From Pseudomonas sp. stari2 (GTDB taxonomy: Bacteria > Pseudomonadota > Gammaproteobacteria > Pseudomonadales > Pseudomonadaceae), in NCBI RefSeq assembly GCF_040760005.1, contig NZ_CP099760.1:3157501-3221500 (forward strand): a stretch of DNA of 64,000 nucleotides. The letters run 5' to 3'. This document shows, piece by piece, positions 11,100 through 21,058 of the stretch (within the stretch, counting starts at the first letter, position 1; each line of letters starts with the position of its first letter). Below the pieces are notes generated by a model. The model was not told the origin of the DNA, ran no database searches, and was given only the letters and a program-made list of their open reading frames with translations. The translations under genes were made by a program, and so were the position numbers.

Positions 11100-12674
11100 C
11101 TACTCCGGATGCGCCGCTGCCAACAGCTCTTTGGTATAGGGGTGCTGCGGTGAGTCGAACACGTCATGGCTGGCGCCGTGTTCGACCACTTTGCCGTCCT
11201 TGATCACGATAATGTCGTGGGCCAATGCCCGTACCACCGCCAGGTCGTGGCTGATGAACAGGTACGTCAGGCCATGTTTTTCCTGAAGCTGGCGGAGCAG
11301 GGCGACCACTTGTTTCTGCACGGTACGATCCAGCGCCGAAGTCGGCTCATCGAGCAGGATCAGCGCCGGTTTGAGCACCAGTGCCCGGGCAATAGCGATG
11401 CGCTGACGCTGGCCTCCGGAAAATTCGTGGGGGTAGCGATGACGGCTTTCAGGGTCGAGGCCGACTTCCTTGAGCACGCGGATCACCTGTGTGTCGCACT
11501 CGTCGGCGGTGGACTCGCAATGCACCTCCAGCCCTTCGCTGATGATCTGCGCCACCGACATGCGCGGGCTGAGGCTGCCGAACGGGTCCTGAAACACCAC
11601 CTGCATCTGCCGGCGCCACGGCCGCAATTGCTTCTGATTGAGGCCGTCGAGGGACTCGCCCTGAAAGCGGATGCTGCCTTCGGAGTCGAGCAGGCGCAGG
11701 ATCGCCTGACCCAGCGTTGACTTGCCCGAGCCAGACTCGCCGACGATGCCCAACGTTTTGCCGCGCTGGATATTCAGGCTGATGCCGTCCACGGCGCGCA
11801 GGCATTGCTTGCGCTGGAACAGTCCGCCGCCGACGACGAAATCCACCCGCAGGTCTTCGACTTCCAGCACGTTTTCTCGTTCGTCCCGGGGAAGCGCTTC
11901 GCCTTCCGGTTCGGCATTGAGCAACACGCAGCTGTAAGGGTGTTTCGGCTCGGTAAACAGCGTTTCGCAAGGTGCCTGCTCGACGATTTCCCCGGCCTTC
12001 ATCACGCAAACCCGCTGGGCAATGCTGCGTACCAGATTGAGGTCATGGCTGATCAGCAGCAGCGACATGCCGAGACGTTGTTGCAGGGATTTGAGCAGCA
12101 CCAGGATCTTGCGCTGCACGGTGACGTCGAGGGCCGTGGTCGGCTCGTCGGCGATCAACAGTTCCGGTTCGCAGGCCAGGGCCATGGCGATCATGACCCG
12201 CTGTCGCTGGCCGCCGGACAACTGATGCGGGTAAGCCTTCAGTCGTTCTTTCGGCTTCTGGATGCCCACCAGTTCAAGCAGTTCAAGAATGCGTTTCTGC
12301 GCTTCTTTACCGCCCATGCCTCGATGCAGCAGCAGGGTCTCGCCGATCTGCTTTTCAATGGTATGCAGCGGGTTGAGCGAGGTCATCGGCTCCTGAAAGA
12401 TCATGGCGATGCGGTTGCCCCGCAGGTCGCGCAAAGTCTTGGGATCGGCAGCGACCAACTCCTTGCCGCGATAGCGAATGCTGCCGGTGGTTCGGGCTTC
12501 GCTATCCGGGAGCAGTTGCAGGATCGAGTGGGCCGTTACCGATTTGCCCGAGCCCGATTCGCCCACCAGCGCCAGGCACTCGCCGGGGCGGATGTCCAGG
12601 CACAGATTGCGCACCACGGTCTGGCCATGGAAGGCGACGCTGAGGTCACGGATTTCGATCAGGTTGTCAGTCAT
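11100..12674 (-). CDS. yejF: Microcin C/oligopeptide ABC importer, fused dual ATPase YejF
   Basis: 524 aa with two complete ATPase cassettes: Walker A GESGSGKS occurs in each half, with LSGGQRQR and SGGQRQR signature motifs and [12 protein letters not shown] and [12 protein letters not shown]alker B regions. Each half carries the oligopeptide-type C-terminal extension. It energises the YejABE importer at the cytoplasmic face. The ATG at 12674 is chosen since it has GGAT spacing and leaves a 13-base gap after the permease gene; the upstream in-frame ATG at 12710 would overlap that gene. Last gene of the yejABEF order. Confidence 0.9.
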   Translation of the reverse strand: MTDNLIEIRDLSVAFHGQTVVRNLCLDIRPGECLALVGESGSGKSVTAHSILQLLPDSEARTTGSIRYRGKELVAADPKTLRDLRGNRIAMIFQEPMTSLNPLHTIEKQIGETLLLHRGMGGKEAQKRILELLELVGIQKPKERLKAYPHQLSGGQRQRVMIAMALACEPELLIADEPTTALDVTVQRKILVLLKSLQQRLGMSLLLISHDLNLVRSIAQRVCVMKAGEIVEQAPCETLFTEPKHPYSCVLLNAEPEGEALPRDERENVLEVEDLRVDFVVGGGLFQRKQCLRAVDGISLNIQRGKTLGIVGESGSGKSTLGQAILRLLDSEGSIRFQGESLDGLNQKQLRPWRRQMQVVFQDPFGSLSPRMSVAQIISEGLEVHCESTADECDTQVIRVLKEVGLDPESRHRYPHEFSGGQRQRIAIARALVLKPALILLDEPTSALDRTVQKQVVALLRQLQEKHGLTYLFISHDLAVVRALAHDIIVIKDGKVVEHGASHDVFDSPQHPYTKELLAAAHPE

Positions 12675-12687
12675 ATCAAGGATCCGT

Positions 12688-13710
12688 TCATGAGCGCGGG
12701 TCAAAGGCATCGCGCAATGCTTCGCCGATGAATACCAGCAGGGACAGAATCAGCGCGAGGGTGAAAAACGCCGTCAATCCCAGCCACGGTGCCTGCAGGT
12801 TCTGTTTGCCCTGGCCGATCAACTCGCCCAGCGATGCACTGCCGGCGGGCATGCCGAAGCCGAGGAAATCCAGCGCAGTCAGGGTGGAAATCGCCCCGGT
12901 CAGAATGAATGGCAGATAGCTCAGCGTGGCATTCATTGCGTTGGGCAGAATGTGCCGGAAGATCACCTTGCGGTCGGTCAGGCCCAGGGCCCGTGCAGCC
13001 TTGACGTATTCCAGGTTACGCCCGCGCAGGAACTCGGCGCGTACCACGTCCACCAGTGCCAGCCAGGAAAACAACGCCATGATTCCCAGAAGCCACCAGA
13101 AATTCGGTTCGACGAACCCCGAAAGAATGATCAGCAGGTACAGCACCGGCAGCCCCGACCAGACTTCAAGCAGACGCTGACCGAGCAAGTCGATCCAGCC
13201 ACCGTAGTAGCCTTGCAGTGCGCCGGCCGCGATGCCGATCAAGGCGCTGACGAAGGTCAGCATCAGCGCGAACAGGATCGATACCCGCGCACCGAAAATC
13301 ACCCTTGCCAGCACGTCCCGCGCCTGATCGTCGGTGCCCAGCCAGTTGACGGAAGTCGGTGGACTCGGCGCCGGTTTGTTGAGGTCGTAGTTCGGCGTGT
13401 CCTCACTGAACGGGATCGGCGGAAACAGCAGCCAGCCACCGTCCTTGCGGATCAGATTCTGGACGTAGTCGCTGCGGTAATCAGCCTGAAAGGGTAGTTG
13501 GCCGCCGAACTCCTGTTCGGTGTGGCGCTTGAGCACCGGGAAGTACCATTGGCCCTGATAGCTGACGACCAGTGGTTTTTCGTTGGCGATCAGCTCGCCA
13601 CCGAGACTGATCACGAACAGGCCAATGAACAACCATAGCGACCACCAGCCTCGGCGGTTTTTCTTGAAACGTTCGAAACGACGCCGTCCCAGAGGCGAGA
13701 GCTTGAACAT
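12688..13710 (-). CDS. yejE: Oligopeptide ABC importer permease YejE
   Basis: 340-aa inner-membrane permease. An early transmembrane segment is followed by a large periplasmic loop, typical of YejE/OppC, then the binding-protein-dependent transport core with an EAA loop (EFLRGRNLEYVKAARALGL). Start ATG at 13710 overlaps the yejB stop by one base (TGATG), a sign of translational coupling. Partner of YejB in the membrane; binds YejF. Confidence 0.9.
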   Translation of the reverse strand: MFKLSPLGRRRFERFKKNRRGWWSLWLFIGLFVISLGGELIANEKPLVVSYQGQWYFPVLKRHTEQEFGGQLPFQADYRSDYVQNLIRKDGGWLLFPPIPFSEDTPNYDLNKPAPSPPTSVNWLGTDDQARDVLARVIFGARVSILFALMLTFVSALIGIAAGALQGYYGGWIDLLGQRLLEVWSGLPVLYLLIILSGFVEPNFWWLLGIMALFSWLALVDVVRAEFLRGRNLEYVKAARALGLTDRKVIFRHILPNAMNATLSYLPFILTGAISTLTALDFLGFGMPAGSASLGELIGQGKQNLQAPWLGLTAFFTLALILSLLVFIGEALRDAFDPRS

Positions 13711-14771
13711 CAGGCATTCCTCGCTGCGAAGTCGATGCGCGGATCGACGAGCGTGTAGCACAGGTCGCCGATCAGTTTTATCAGGAGGCCGAACAGGGTG
13801 AAGATGAACAGCGAACCAAACACCACCGGGTAGTCCCGGGACACGGCAGCTTCGTAGCTCATCCGCCCGAGGCCGTCGAGGGAGAAAATCACCTCGATCA
13901 GCAACGAACCGGCAAAGAACACACTGATGAAGGCTTGGGGAATGCCCGACACCACCAGTAACATCGCGTTGCGAAACACATGACCATACAGCACCCGGCG
14001 TTCGCTCAGGCCTTTGGCGCGAGCGGTGACCACGTACTGACGGGTGATTTCATTGAGAAACGAGTTCTTGGTGAGGATTGTCAAGGTCGCAAAGCCGCCG
14101 ATCACCAGCGCAGTCACCGGTAGAACAAGGTGCCAGAAATAGTCGGCAATCTTGCCCAGTGTCGACAGTGATTCGAAGTTGTCCGAGACCAGTCCGCGCA
14201 CCGGAAACCAGTTCAGCGACGTACCGCCGGCAAACACCACGATCAGGAACATCGCGAACAGGAACGCCGGCATCGCGTAACCGATGATGATCGCCGTACT
14301 GCTCCAGATATCGAAATGACTGCCGTGGTGCACGGCTTTGCGGATGCCCAGCGGGATCGACACCAGATAGGTGATCAGCGTCGCCCACAACCCGAGGGAA
14401 ATGGTCACCGGCATTTTCTGCAGGATCAGGTCGGTGACCGTGGCGCCGCGGAAGAAGCTCTTGCCGAAATCCAGCTGCGCATAGTTCTTGAGCATCAGCC
14501 ACAGGCGTTCATGGGCCGGTTTGTCGAAGCCGTACTGTTTTTCGATGTCCTTGATCAACTGCGGGTCGAGGCCACGGCTGGCGCGGGAGGTGCCGCTCAT
14601 GGTCTCGCTCGCACCGCCACCGACACTGGCTCCGCCGATCCCCTGCAAGTGGGCAATGGCCTGTTCCACCGGACCACCCGGCGCGGCCTGGATGATCACG
14701 AAGTTGACCAGCAGAATGATCACCAGCGTCGGGATGATCAGCAGCAGGCGCCGCAGTATGTAAGCCCACAT
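13710..14771 (-). CDS. yejB: Oligopeptide ABC importer permease YejB
   Basis: 353-aa inner-membrane permease beginning [17 protein letters not shown], the usual OppB/YejB N-terminus, with a periplasmic insert (about 45-130) containing SRGLDPQ and a C-terminal transport core ending in [13 protein letters not shown]. The ATG at 14771 shares its A with the yejA stop (TGATG). It forms the channel with YejE. Confidence 0.9.
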   Translation of the reverse strand: MWAYILRRLLLIIPTLVIILLVNFVIIQAAPGGPVEQAIAHLQGIGGASVGGGASETMSGTSRASRGLDPQLIKDIEKQYGFDKPAHERLWLMLKNYAQLDFGKSFFRGATVTDLILQKMPVTISLGLWATLITYLVSIPLGIRKAVHHGSHFDIWSSTAIIIGYAMPAFLFAMFLIVVFAGGTSLNWFPVRGLVSDNFESLSTLGKIADYFWHLVLPVTALVIGGFATLTILTKNSFLNEITRQYVVTARAKGLSERRVLYGHVFRNAMLLVVSGIPQAFISVFFAGSLLIEVIFSLDGLGRMSYEAAVSRDYPVVFGSLFIFTLFGLLIKLIGDLCYTLVDPRIDFAARNA

Positions 14772-16639
14772 CAGTGCGGCCCTCCGGGTCTGCCACGGCT
14801 GATTTTCTCGGCCGTCATCTGCTGGTTGGTCAGCGGCGTGCTGCTGATTTCCCACCAGCTTTCGATCGCTTCGTCATTGCTCGCCTGTACGGTCGGAATA
14901 CCGAAACGGTTCCACCACACGGTCGAGGTGCCCGGCGGGTAATAGTTGGGAATCCAGTAGTAATTCCATTGCAGCACTCGATCCAGCGCATGGGCGTAAT
15001 GCAGCATGTCGGCCTGGGTCGAGGCGCGAATGAGGCCGTTGATCAAAGTGTCCACCGCCGGATTCTTCAGGACCATGTAGTTGTTGGCGCCGGGATCGTT
15101 GGCCGAGGCAGAACCGAAGTAGTTGAGCAGTTCGCCCCCGGGTGAGGTGGTGACCGGGTAACCGGTGACAATCATGTCGTAGTCGCGGCTCATCAGGCGA
15201 TTGACGTACTGCGAAGAGTCGATGCGGCGGATATCGAGGTTGATGCCGATCTGTTTCAGTGTGCGCTTGTAGGGCAGCAGCAGCCGGTCCATGCCGTTCT
15301 GGCTGACCAGGAAGGTGAAGCTCAATGGCTCGCCCTGTGCGTTGACCAATTGATCGCCATCGGGTTTCCAGCCGGCCTGTTCCAGCAGTTCCAGCGCTTG
15401 CAACTGTTTGTCGCGGATCAGGCCGCTGCCATCAGTTTTCGGCGCCTCGAAGACCTGGGTGAAGACCTCGTCGGGAATCTGCCCGCGCAACGGTTCAAGA
15501 ATCTTCAGTTCGGCAGCGTCCGGCAGTTCACGGGCGGCGAGGGCGCTGTTGGAAAAGTAACTCTGCTGGCGGATGTACATGTTGCGCATCATCTGCCGGT
15601 TGCTCCATTCGAAGTCCCAGAGCATGGCCAATGCCTGGCGTACGCGGCGGTCCTGAAACATCGGTTTCTGCAGGTTGAACACGAAGCCTTGCGCCGATTG
15701 CGGTGCTTCGGTTGCCAGGTGAGCCTTCTGCAGACGCCCATCGCTCAGGGCCGGGCTGTCGTAGCCGATCGAGTAGCCGGTAGCGGAAAATTCGCGGTTG
15801 TAGTCATAGGCACCGCCGCGCAATACCTGACGGGCGACGTCGGTGTCGCCGAAGTACTCGATGCTGAAGTGGTCGAAGTTGTAGAGCCCGCGGCTGACCG
15901 GCAAGTCCTTGCCCCACCAATCGGGATTACGCTCGAAGGTGATACTGCGTCCGGAATCGACCTTGCCGACCCGGTACGGGCCGCTGCCCAGCGGCGGTTC
16001 ATAACCGCCACCGCCGGCGAAATCCCGGGTCTTCCACCAATGCTCGGGAAACACCGGCAGGGTTGCGATGTCCAGCGGCAGGGTGCGGTTTTCATTGCTC
16101 TTGAAGTCGAAGCGTACGGTGAGCGGCGCTTCGACTTCGACGCCTTTGACGTCGGCGAACTGGGTGCGATAGCGCAGGCTGCCCTGGGTCATGAGCAAAT
16201 CGTAGGTGTAGCGCACGTCTTCGGCAGTGATCGGTTCACCATCGGCGAAGCGTGCCTTGGGATTGATGAAGAAGCGCAGGGACAGACCATCCTCGGAGCG
16301 CTCCATCTTCTGTGCCACCAGCCCGTAGACGGTGTAAGGCTCGTCCATCGAGCGCTGGGCCAGCGGGGAATACAGCAGGCCGTCGATCTGGGTGACGCCG
16401 ATGCCTTTGTCGATGTAGGGCAGGACATGGTCGAAGTGACCGATCTCGATCGCCGAACGGCGCATCGTTCCGCCCTTGGGGGCCTGGGGATTGGTGTAGT
16501 CGAAGTGACTGAAATTGGCCGGGTACTTCGCTGGTTCGCCGTAAACGGTCAATGCATGCTGCGGTGCAGCGCTCACACCGGCGGCGCTCATCAACAGAGC
16601 CACGGCAGTGAACATCAAGGAGGAGAAAGCCAGTCGCAT
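14771..16639 (-). CDS. yejA: Oligopeptide/microcin C periplasmic binding protein YejA
   Basis: 622-aa extracytoplasmic solute-binding protein, family 5. A signal peptide is clear ([20 protein letters not shown] then GVSAAPQ). The remainder matches the YejA type ([15 protein letters not shown] near the N-terminus; GGTMRRS). It delivers peptides to YejB/YejE. The ATG at 16639 is chosen for the signal sequence; a more upstream ATG would add 29 unrelated residues. First gene of the yej operon, separated from ppiC by a terminator. Confidence 0.9.
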   Translation of the reverse strand: MRLAFSSLMFTAVALLMSAAGVSAAPQHALTVYGEPAKYPANFSHFDYTNPQAPKGGTMRRSAIEIGHFDHVLPYIDKGIGVTQIDGLLYSPLAQRSMDEPYTVYGLVAQKMERSEDGLSLRFFINPKARFADGEPITAEDVRYTYDLLMTQGSLRYRTQFADVKGVEVEAPLTVRFDFKSNENRTLPLDIATLPVFPEHWWKTRDFAGGGGYEPPLGSGPYRVGKVDSGRSITFERNPDWWGKDLPVSRGLYNFDHFSIEYFGDTDVARQVLRGGAYDYNREFSATGYSIGYDSPALSDGRLQKAHLATEAPQSAQGFVFNLQKPMFQDRRVRQALAMLWDFEWSNRQMMRNMYIRQQSYFSNSALAARELPDAAELKILEPLRGQIPDEVFTQVFEAPKTDGSGLIRDKQLQALELLEQAGWKPDGDQLVNAQGEPLSFTFLVSQNGMDRLLLPYKRTLKQIGINLDIRRIDSSQYVNRLMSRDYDMIVTGYPVTTSPGGELLNYFGSASANDPGANNYMVLKNPAVDTLINGLIRASTQADMLHYAHALDRVLQWNYYWIPNYYPPGTSTVWWNRFGIPTVQASNDEAIESWWEISSTPLTNQQMTAEKISRGRPGGPH

Positions 16640-16726
16640 TGTCAGCCTTAGAGCCGGGTAATCGATAAGCGCAATTTGTACGCGAGCGCAGCGTTGTTCG
16701 CCAGCCGCGTGGTGTAACCAAAACAC

Positions 16727-16752
16727 AACGGCCCGCCATCAGGCGGGCCGTT
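16727..16752 (-). terminator. Intrinsic terminator downstream of ppiC
   Basis: Perfect stem AACGGCCCGCC / GGCGGGCCGTT with a four-base loop. It lies between ppiC and yejA; on the minus strand it is followed by GTGTTTTGG, a short T-run. Confidence 0.7.
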
Positions 16753-16774
16753 ACACAGCGCAACGGACGAAGGA

Positions 16775-17056
16775 TCAGTCCTGACGGCTGGTGACTTCCA
16801 GCAGGTGATAGCCGAACTGAGTCTTGACCGGGCCTTGCACGACGTTGATCGGTGCGCTGAACACTACGGTATCGAATTCCTTGACCATCTGGCCCGGGCC
16901 GAACGAGCCCAGATCACCGCCCTGGCGGCTGGACGGGCAAGTGGAGTTGGCTTTGGCGACTTCAGCGAAATCGGCGCCGGCTTCGATCTGGGCCTTGAGT
17001 TCGTTGCACTTGTCTTCGCTCGAAACCAGGATGTGGCGGGCAGTGGCTTTAGCCAT
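16775..17056 (-). CDS. ppiC: Parvulin-type peptidyl-prolyl cis-trans isomerase PpiC
   Basis: 93 aa, single rotamase domain with no signal peptide, so cytoplasmic. Motifs ARHILV, GGDLGSFGPGQM, FGYHLLEV are all typical of PpiC/Par10. Length matches E. coli PpiC (93 aa). The ATG at 17056 is preferred over one five codons earlier. It accelerates isomerisation of X-Pro bonds. Stands as its own unit with a terminator after it. Confidence 0.92.
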   Translation of the reverse strand: MAKATARHILVSSEDKCNELKAQIEAGADFAEVAKANSTCPSSRQGGDLGSFGPGQMVKEFDTVVFSAPINVVQGPVKTQFGYHLLEVTSRQD

Positions 17057-17153
17057 GGGAAAAATCTCCAATCAAATCAGTAAAGGGAGGAGCCTACCGG
17101 ATTCAGTGGCCGATTTCTCGGCAAAGTTCCGTTCGGTTGTTTGATGCAGGCTC

Positions 17154-18023
17154 TCAGAGGTTGGCCGCCTGCAAGCGCAAGGCGTGCTCGACGTACAACT
17201 TGATCGAATCGACTGCTCCGGCGTGCTTGTCAGCGGTTCGACCGAGGCTGCGCAGATGATCAATCGGATAGTCGGAGCGGATCACGGTGCCCAGATGAGA
17301 ACTGTAGCGCCCGACGAAGCCATCGTTTTGCAGAGGTTCGGTCGTGAAGTACTGCGACAGAGCCCGGCAGATGTCTTGCACCGGGTCGGGTTTCTGCAGA
17401 TTCAATGACGGTACGACACCACTCCAGGAGTAGTAGCGCACGTCATTGACCTGTTCGGCGCCTTGCCCGCCCCAGCTCTGCGGCAGGCCTTGCGGGTACT
17501 TGTCATTGAAGTCGCCGACGCCTTCGGTCGTCAGGGCATTCAATGCGGCCAATGCATGTTGCGGCAGCGCCGTGGTCCCGCTGAGGAGGCACAGAAAGTC
17601 AGAAAACAGTGTGGCCACGTTTTGCGCGACGATCTCCGGCAGGTTTCCGGGGATCAGTGCCTTGCGCAGGAAGTCCGCCAGTTCCGAACCGTGATTCGGT
17701 CCGCTGACCGATGTCACGGATGCAACTTTGTGTGGGGCAAGCGCTGCCGCGTACCGAGCAGCCAGTGCACCCTGGCTATGGCCGATCAGGTTGACTTTCG
17801 CCGCACCCGTGCCCTTGAGCACGGAGCCGATCTGGCAAAGCAGTTGTCTGCCGCGTACTTCGTTGTTGTGAATGGCTGACAAGTGCGGCACGAAAACCTG
17901 CGCCCCAATAGCCTTCAGCGCCTGCCTGACGTCGTGGAACAGCTCAACTGGGCCGATGCGCTCGAATCCGAACAAGCCGTGCACCAGGAGGATGGGGTAA
18001 CGGGTGGTGGTGTCTTGTTGCAT
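17154..18023 (-). CDS. Triacylglycerol lipase / esterase, alpha/beta hydrolase
   Basis: 289 aa. Visible: YPILLVHGLFGF (oxyanion-hole HG), the nucleophile elbow GHSQG near residues 96-100, a SGPNHGSELADF stretch, and near the C-terminus DGFVGRYSSHLGTVI and DYPIDHL, which fit the catalytic Asp/His region of family I.1 Pseudomonas lipases. There is no signal peptide, unlike the secreted LipA type; the short family I.1 lipases without leader are the better comparison. No lipase foldase gene is adjacent. Substrate cannot be read from sequence. Confidence 0.75.
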   Translation of the reverse strand: MQQDTTTRYPILLVHGLFGFERIGPVELFHDVRQALKAIGAQVFVPHLSAIHNNEVRGRQLLCQIGSVLKGTGAAKVNLIGHSQGALAARYAAALAPHKVASVTSVSGPNHGSELADFLRKALIPGNLPEIVAQNVATLFSDFLCLLSGTTALPQHALAALNALTTEGVGDFNDKYPQGLPQSWGGQGAEQVNDVRYYSWSGVVPSLNLQKPDPVQDICRALSQYFTTEPLQNDGFVGRYSSHLGTVIRSDYPIDHLRSLGRTADKHAGAVDSIKLYVEHALRLQAANL

Positions 18024-18359
18024 TTTTCATCCTTGATCGCAGAAGTTCATCGATATTTGCCGGGTGCCACTCTAAATCAGTCTCGGAGCTCTCGATGTAT
18101 GAAGCGTCTGTCTCGGGCGGCGGAAACTGGGTCGGTGTGCGCAGGAAATATCCTCAAAGTTTGAAATCCGGATCGGAATATCTGGACGTCTTTTGTCTCG
18201 TCCAATGTATTTGTTCTGTAATTGCCTACCGATTGCGATGCGATTGCCGCCGGAGCACGGTGTAGATGGACGACATCATTTTTCGTGTCTGACTGATTGA
18301 ATAGAGGCTCTTCGACGCAGCAACGAGCTGCAGGGCGTTTCCAGGGAGTGGAGCTACGA
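18024..18359. other. 336-base gap between two divergent genes
   Basis: Spacer between the start of the minus-strand lipase and the start of the plus-strand Ig-like repeat gene. It must hold both promoters; I see no convincing -35/-10 pair, terminator or repeat. The base composition is less GC-rich than the flanking genes. Confidence 0.4.
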
Positions 18360-19469
18360 ATGAACAGGCAGAGCGCGCAAGAAGCGACACGGGGCAATGT
18401 TTTAGCCGTAACAACGATCGGCTCATCGGGGCACGAATGTCTGCGCGAGCCGTCGGATTTAATGCCCGCGGTTACCCTCGAAGCGGTGGAAGGAGGTGTC
18501 CTTGACCCTTCGTTGAGTCGGGTCGTCATCCGGATCGCGCCATATTCCGATATGGCATGCGGTGACAGAGTGGTACTGAGCTGGCATGGTCTCGATATCG
18601 AGGGTTTACCGTATCGACAGGAGTTCGCGCGATCGATCAGCGAAGCTCAGCTGGGGAGGGATATCGTTTTTGTCATCAGAAGTCCTCACATCGCTGCGCT
18701 GGATGGCGGTTCGCTGGAGGTGTTCTGGACGTTGAGCAGCATGAAATGGTTGTTGCCCGTCAACTCCGTCAGGACTCAGCTGAATGTTGGGGACGTTCTA
18801 TACAGTCTGTTGCCGCCCATGGTCGACGATGCCGTTGGCGGGCATCTTGATCCGGCGCGCGTCAACGGAGGCACAACTGTCACTTTCCAGCCTTATGCCG
18901 GGATGTCGGTGGGTGATCGAGTGCAGTTGTTCTGGCAGGGGGCTGCAGAGCACGCCTCATTCCGGGACAGCTTGATCGTCGAATCCTTTGCTGTCGGAAC
19001 GCCGCTGGTGTTCGGTGTCGATCCTCGATTCATCATCCCGCATTCTGGCAGTGAAGTGCTTGTTCGATATGTCATCGAACAAAATACTGGAGCGCTGCGC
19101 GAATCGGGCTCCAGGAAAATCATCGTTGCTCCGTTGGTGCGCGGCGCACTGGCTGCACCACAAGTGCTTGAAGCACGGGAAGGGATGCTGGACGTATGTG
19201 AAACCATTGATGGCGTCAGCGTAGTGATCAGCGATGCGCAGGTAGAGGTTGGTGAACTGGTTTATCTCAGGTGCGATGGCGAGCACTACTTTCATCGCGA
19301 TGATCGGGAAATAACCAGCGGAATGGAGATTGAGCCCTTGGTGTTTATCGTTCCCTATCGCTTTTGGCGCGAGCATGTCGGTACGGCTGTTCGAGTGTCC
19401 TATTCGGTTGAGCGACTGGATGATGTCAGTCAGTTATCCGATGTGGCACTGCTGAACGTGCAGACTTGA
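18360..19469 (+). CDS. Ig-like repeat protein of unknown function
   Basis: 369 aa made of three degenerate repeats of about 100-110 residues (approximately 35-145, 150-260, 268-369). Each has a pattern of the form G.LDP...V.I.PY..M..GD.V.L.W.G followed by V.F.V....I....G..V.V.Y.V. Similar beta-strand-rich repeats occur in several Pseudomonas proteins of unknown role. No signal peptide, transmembrane segment or lipobox. ATG at 18360 has a good upstream GGGAGTGGAG; a longer frame from 18297 lacks this. Whether it is exported or linked to the divergent lipase is not visible. Confidence 0.65.
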   Translation: MNRQSAQEATRGNVLAVTTIGSSGHECLREPSDLMPAVTLEAVEGGVLDPSLSRVVIRIAPYSDMACGDRVVLSWHGLDIEGLPYRQEFARSISEAQLGRDIVFVIRSPHIAALDGGSLEVFWTLSSMKWLLPVNSVRTQLNVGDVLYSLLPPMVDDAVGGHLDPARVNGGTTVTFQPYAGMSVGDRVQLFWQGAAEHASFRDSLIVESFAVGTPLVFGVDPRFIIPHSGSEVLVRYVIEQNTGALRESGSRKIIVAPLVRGALAAPQVLEAREGMLDVCETIDGVSVVISDAQVEVGELVYLRCDGEHYFHRDDREITSGMEIEPLVFIVPYRFWREHVGTAVRVSYSVERLDDVSQLSDVALLNVQT

Positions 19470-19515
19470 TCAAGCGGCCTTCCGGGCAGGCATGCTCCGG
19501 AAGGCTGGTTCATAT

Positions 19516-20592
19516 TCAGACCAGGGACGGATTCCGAAGACGCTCCGCAGCATCGTGCAGCAGACGTTCCGTGGCAGCGAAGCCCAGGCAGCCATCCGTA
19601 ACCGAGACGCCGTAGCGCAACGACCCACTCAATGGCTGGCACCCTTCGAACAGATGCGACTCGATCATCATTCCGACCAGTGAACGGTCTCCCTGGAGGC
19701 GCTGCTCCAGCACATCGTTGAAAACGTCCGGCTGACGAAGAGGGTCCTTGCCGCTGTTGGCGTGGCTGCAATCGACCATGATCCGGCTCGGTATCTTCAG
19801 TCGGCTCAGTTCGGTATGAATTCGGGATACGCTCGCGCGATCGTAGTTCGGCCCTTGATGGCCGCCGCGCAGGACCAGGTGGGTATCCGGGTTGCCCGAA
19901 GTCGGAATGATTGCCGGATGGCCTTGGCTGTCTACGCCAAAATGGCGATGTGGATGAGCAGCCGAGCGCATTGCGTCGACGGCAATGGAGACGCCGCCAT
20001 CGGTGCCGTTCTTGAAGCCGACTGGCATGCTCAGTCCGCTCGCCATCTCGCGATGAATCTGTGATTCAGTTGTTCGCGCACCGATGGCAACCCAGCTGAG
20101 CAGGTCGTCGAAGTAGCCAGCAGCCATGGGTTGCAGAAGTTCGGTGGCAACGGGAAGGCCGAGGCGGATCATTTTCAGCATCAGTTCGCGTGACAACGTC
20201 AGGCCGGCAGCCATGTCATCGCTGCCGTCCAGGTGGGGATCGTACGCTAGACCCTTCCAGCCGACGGTGGTGCGGGGTTTTTCGACGTAGGCACGCATAA
20301 CGAGCAGCATTTCCTGACTGACGTCATTGGCCAGGCGGGCAAGTTTGTCGGCGTATTCGAGCGCTGATTCGGGATCGTGAATGGAGCAAGGGCCGACGAC
20401 TACCAGCAAACGGTGGTCTTCTCCGTTGAGAATGGCGCGGATGGCCTGGCGGTGATTGGCAACCTGCTGGCTCAAGGCATTGCTCAGGGGTAATTGCTGC
20501 TTGAGCTGTAGCGAACTGGGCAGACGCAGGGTCAATGCTTCGTTGGCCGGATTCAGGGTGGACAGTGGCAGAGCAGAAACGGACGAGTTCAT
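19516..20592 (-). CDS. 3-deoxy-7-phosphoheptulonate (DAHP) synthase, class I
   Basis: 358 aa, AroF/G/H family. First step of the shikimate pathway: phosphoenolpyruvate + erythrose 4-phosphate to DAHP. Signatures: VVGPCSIHDP, EKPRTTVGWKGL, GARTTESQIHREMASGLSMP, GFKNGTDG, LRGG, and VDCSHANSGKD, matching metal and substrate ligands. Family length is about 350. The upstream 460 bases contain two small aromatic-rich ORFs and an intrinsic terminator, so expression is probably attenuated by aromatic amino acid supply. Which amino acid inhibits the enzyme cannot be read with certainty. Confidence 0.93.
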   Translation of the reverse strand: MNSSVSALPLSTLNPANEALTLRLPSSLQLKQQLPLSNALSQQVANHRQAIRAILNGEDHRLLVVVGPCSIHDPESALEYADKLARLANDVSQEMLLVMRAYVEKPRTTVGWKGLAYDPHLDGSDDMAAGLTLSRELMLKMIRLGLPVATELLQPMAAGYFDDLLSWVAIGARTTESQIHREMASGLSMPVGFKNGTDGGVSIAVDAMRSAAHPHRHFGVDSQGHPAIIPTSGNPDTHLVLRGGHQGPNYDRASVSRIHTELSRLKIPSRIMVDCSHANSGKDPLRQPDVFNDVLEQRLQGDRSLVGMMIESHLFEGCQPLSGSLRYGVSVTDGCLGFAATERLLHDAAERLRNPSLV

Positions 20593-20639
20593 ATTCGGTC
20601 TTCCTGGGCTGGTCGCGGGTCTTTCCCGCCGACTCGGCC

Positions 20640-20792
20640 CTATTGGGGTGTTCGACAGTTGGCCGTATTGGCTACGTGTGTTGGCTTGCCACCTGTGGGT
20701 GACCGATCGGAGGCGGCAGGTTGTCCCGAGCGGAGGCTGCTAAATCGCCAGGCGGTAAAACTGTCGTAGCGGTAATAGGTGGCGTAGTTCAT
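20640..20792 (-). CDS. Tyr-rich small ORF, putative second leader peptide of DAHP synthase
   Basis: 50 codons, with a strong ribosome site (GAGGAA about 9 bases before ATG). Starts MNYATYYRYDSFTAWRF: seven aromatic residues in the first 17, including four Tyr. It lies between the attenuator terminator and the DAHP synthase start (47-base gap). Its codons could sense tRNA-Tyr charging or set ribosome loading on the downstream gene. No intrinsic terminator with T-run follows it, so a second attenuator is not proven. Could also be a small functional protein. Confidence 0.55.
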   Translation of the reverse strand: MNYATYYRYDSFTAWRFSSLRSGQPAASDRSPTGGKPTHVANTANCRTPQ

Positions 20793-20840
20793 GTCGTGAT
20801 TCCTCAAATGTCTGGTGTGTCGCTGAAAGTTCTGGGCCTG

Positions 20841-20877
20841 AAAAAACAAAACCCCCGGTCGGGAGGCCGACCGGGGG
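20841..20877 (-). terminator. Attenuator terminator upstream of DAHP synthase
   Basis: Perfect 11-bp stem CCCCCGGTCGG / CCGACCGGGGG with a four-base loop (20852-20877), followed on the minus strand by TTTTGTTTTTT. It sits about 50 bases after the stop codon of the aromatic leader ORF and before the second small ORF, the position expected of an attenuator. Confidence 0.85.
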
Positions 20878-20920
20878 GGGAGAATTCTCTGGTAGGCGAC
20901 CCGTCTATATGGGCGCCGTG

Positions 20921-20957
20921 TGGGTATCAGGCGCGCCAGTGGCTAAACCAATACCCA
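20921..20957 (-). promoter_or_regulatory. Hairpin across the aromatic codons of the leader ORF
   Basis: Perfect 7-bp arms TGGGTAT (20921-20927) and ATACCCA (20951-20957). On the transcript the upstream arm covers the Gly-Tyr codons of the aromatic run and the downstream arm overlaps the leader stop, like a 1:2 pause hairpin. Confidence 0.55.
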
Positions 20958-21058
20958 AAATAAAAGCTGCTGGCTGGAGCGCAAATGTCGTTCACGCGCG
21001 CAGCCGCAACCGAGCGCTGGGCGCTGGTGGCAAGAAGCTGTGCAAGGGCGTTGAACAT
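20927..21058 (-). CDS. Aromatic leader peptide for DAHP synthase attenuation
   Basis: 43-codon ORF, ATG at 21058 with GGAGA 8-10 bases before it. The C-terminal end reads SSFYFGYWFSHWRA then stop: Phe, Tyr, Phe, Tyr, Trp, Phe and Trp within ten residues. This is the layout of a ribosome-mediated attenuator: stalling at Phe/Tyr/Trp codons would disrupt the pause hairpin and prevent formation of the terminator at 20841-20877. The peptide itself is presumably not functional. That it governs the DAHP synthase 340 bases downstream follows from order and strand. Confidence 0.75.
   Translation of the reverse strand: MFNALAQLLATSAQRSVAAARVNDICAPASSFYFGYWFSHWRA

Noticed and set aside
15350..16651. 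433-codon open frame opposite yejA
   Set aside because: No ribosome site or domain; yejA has signal peptide and family motifs.
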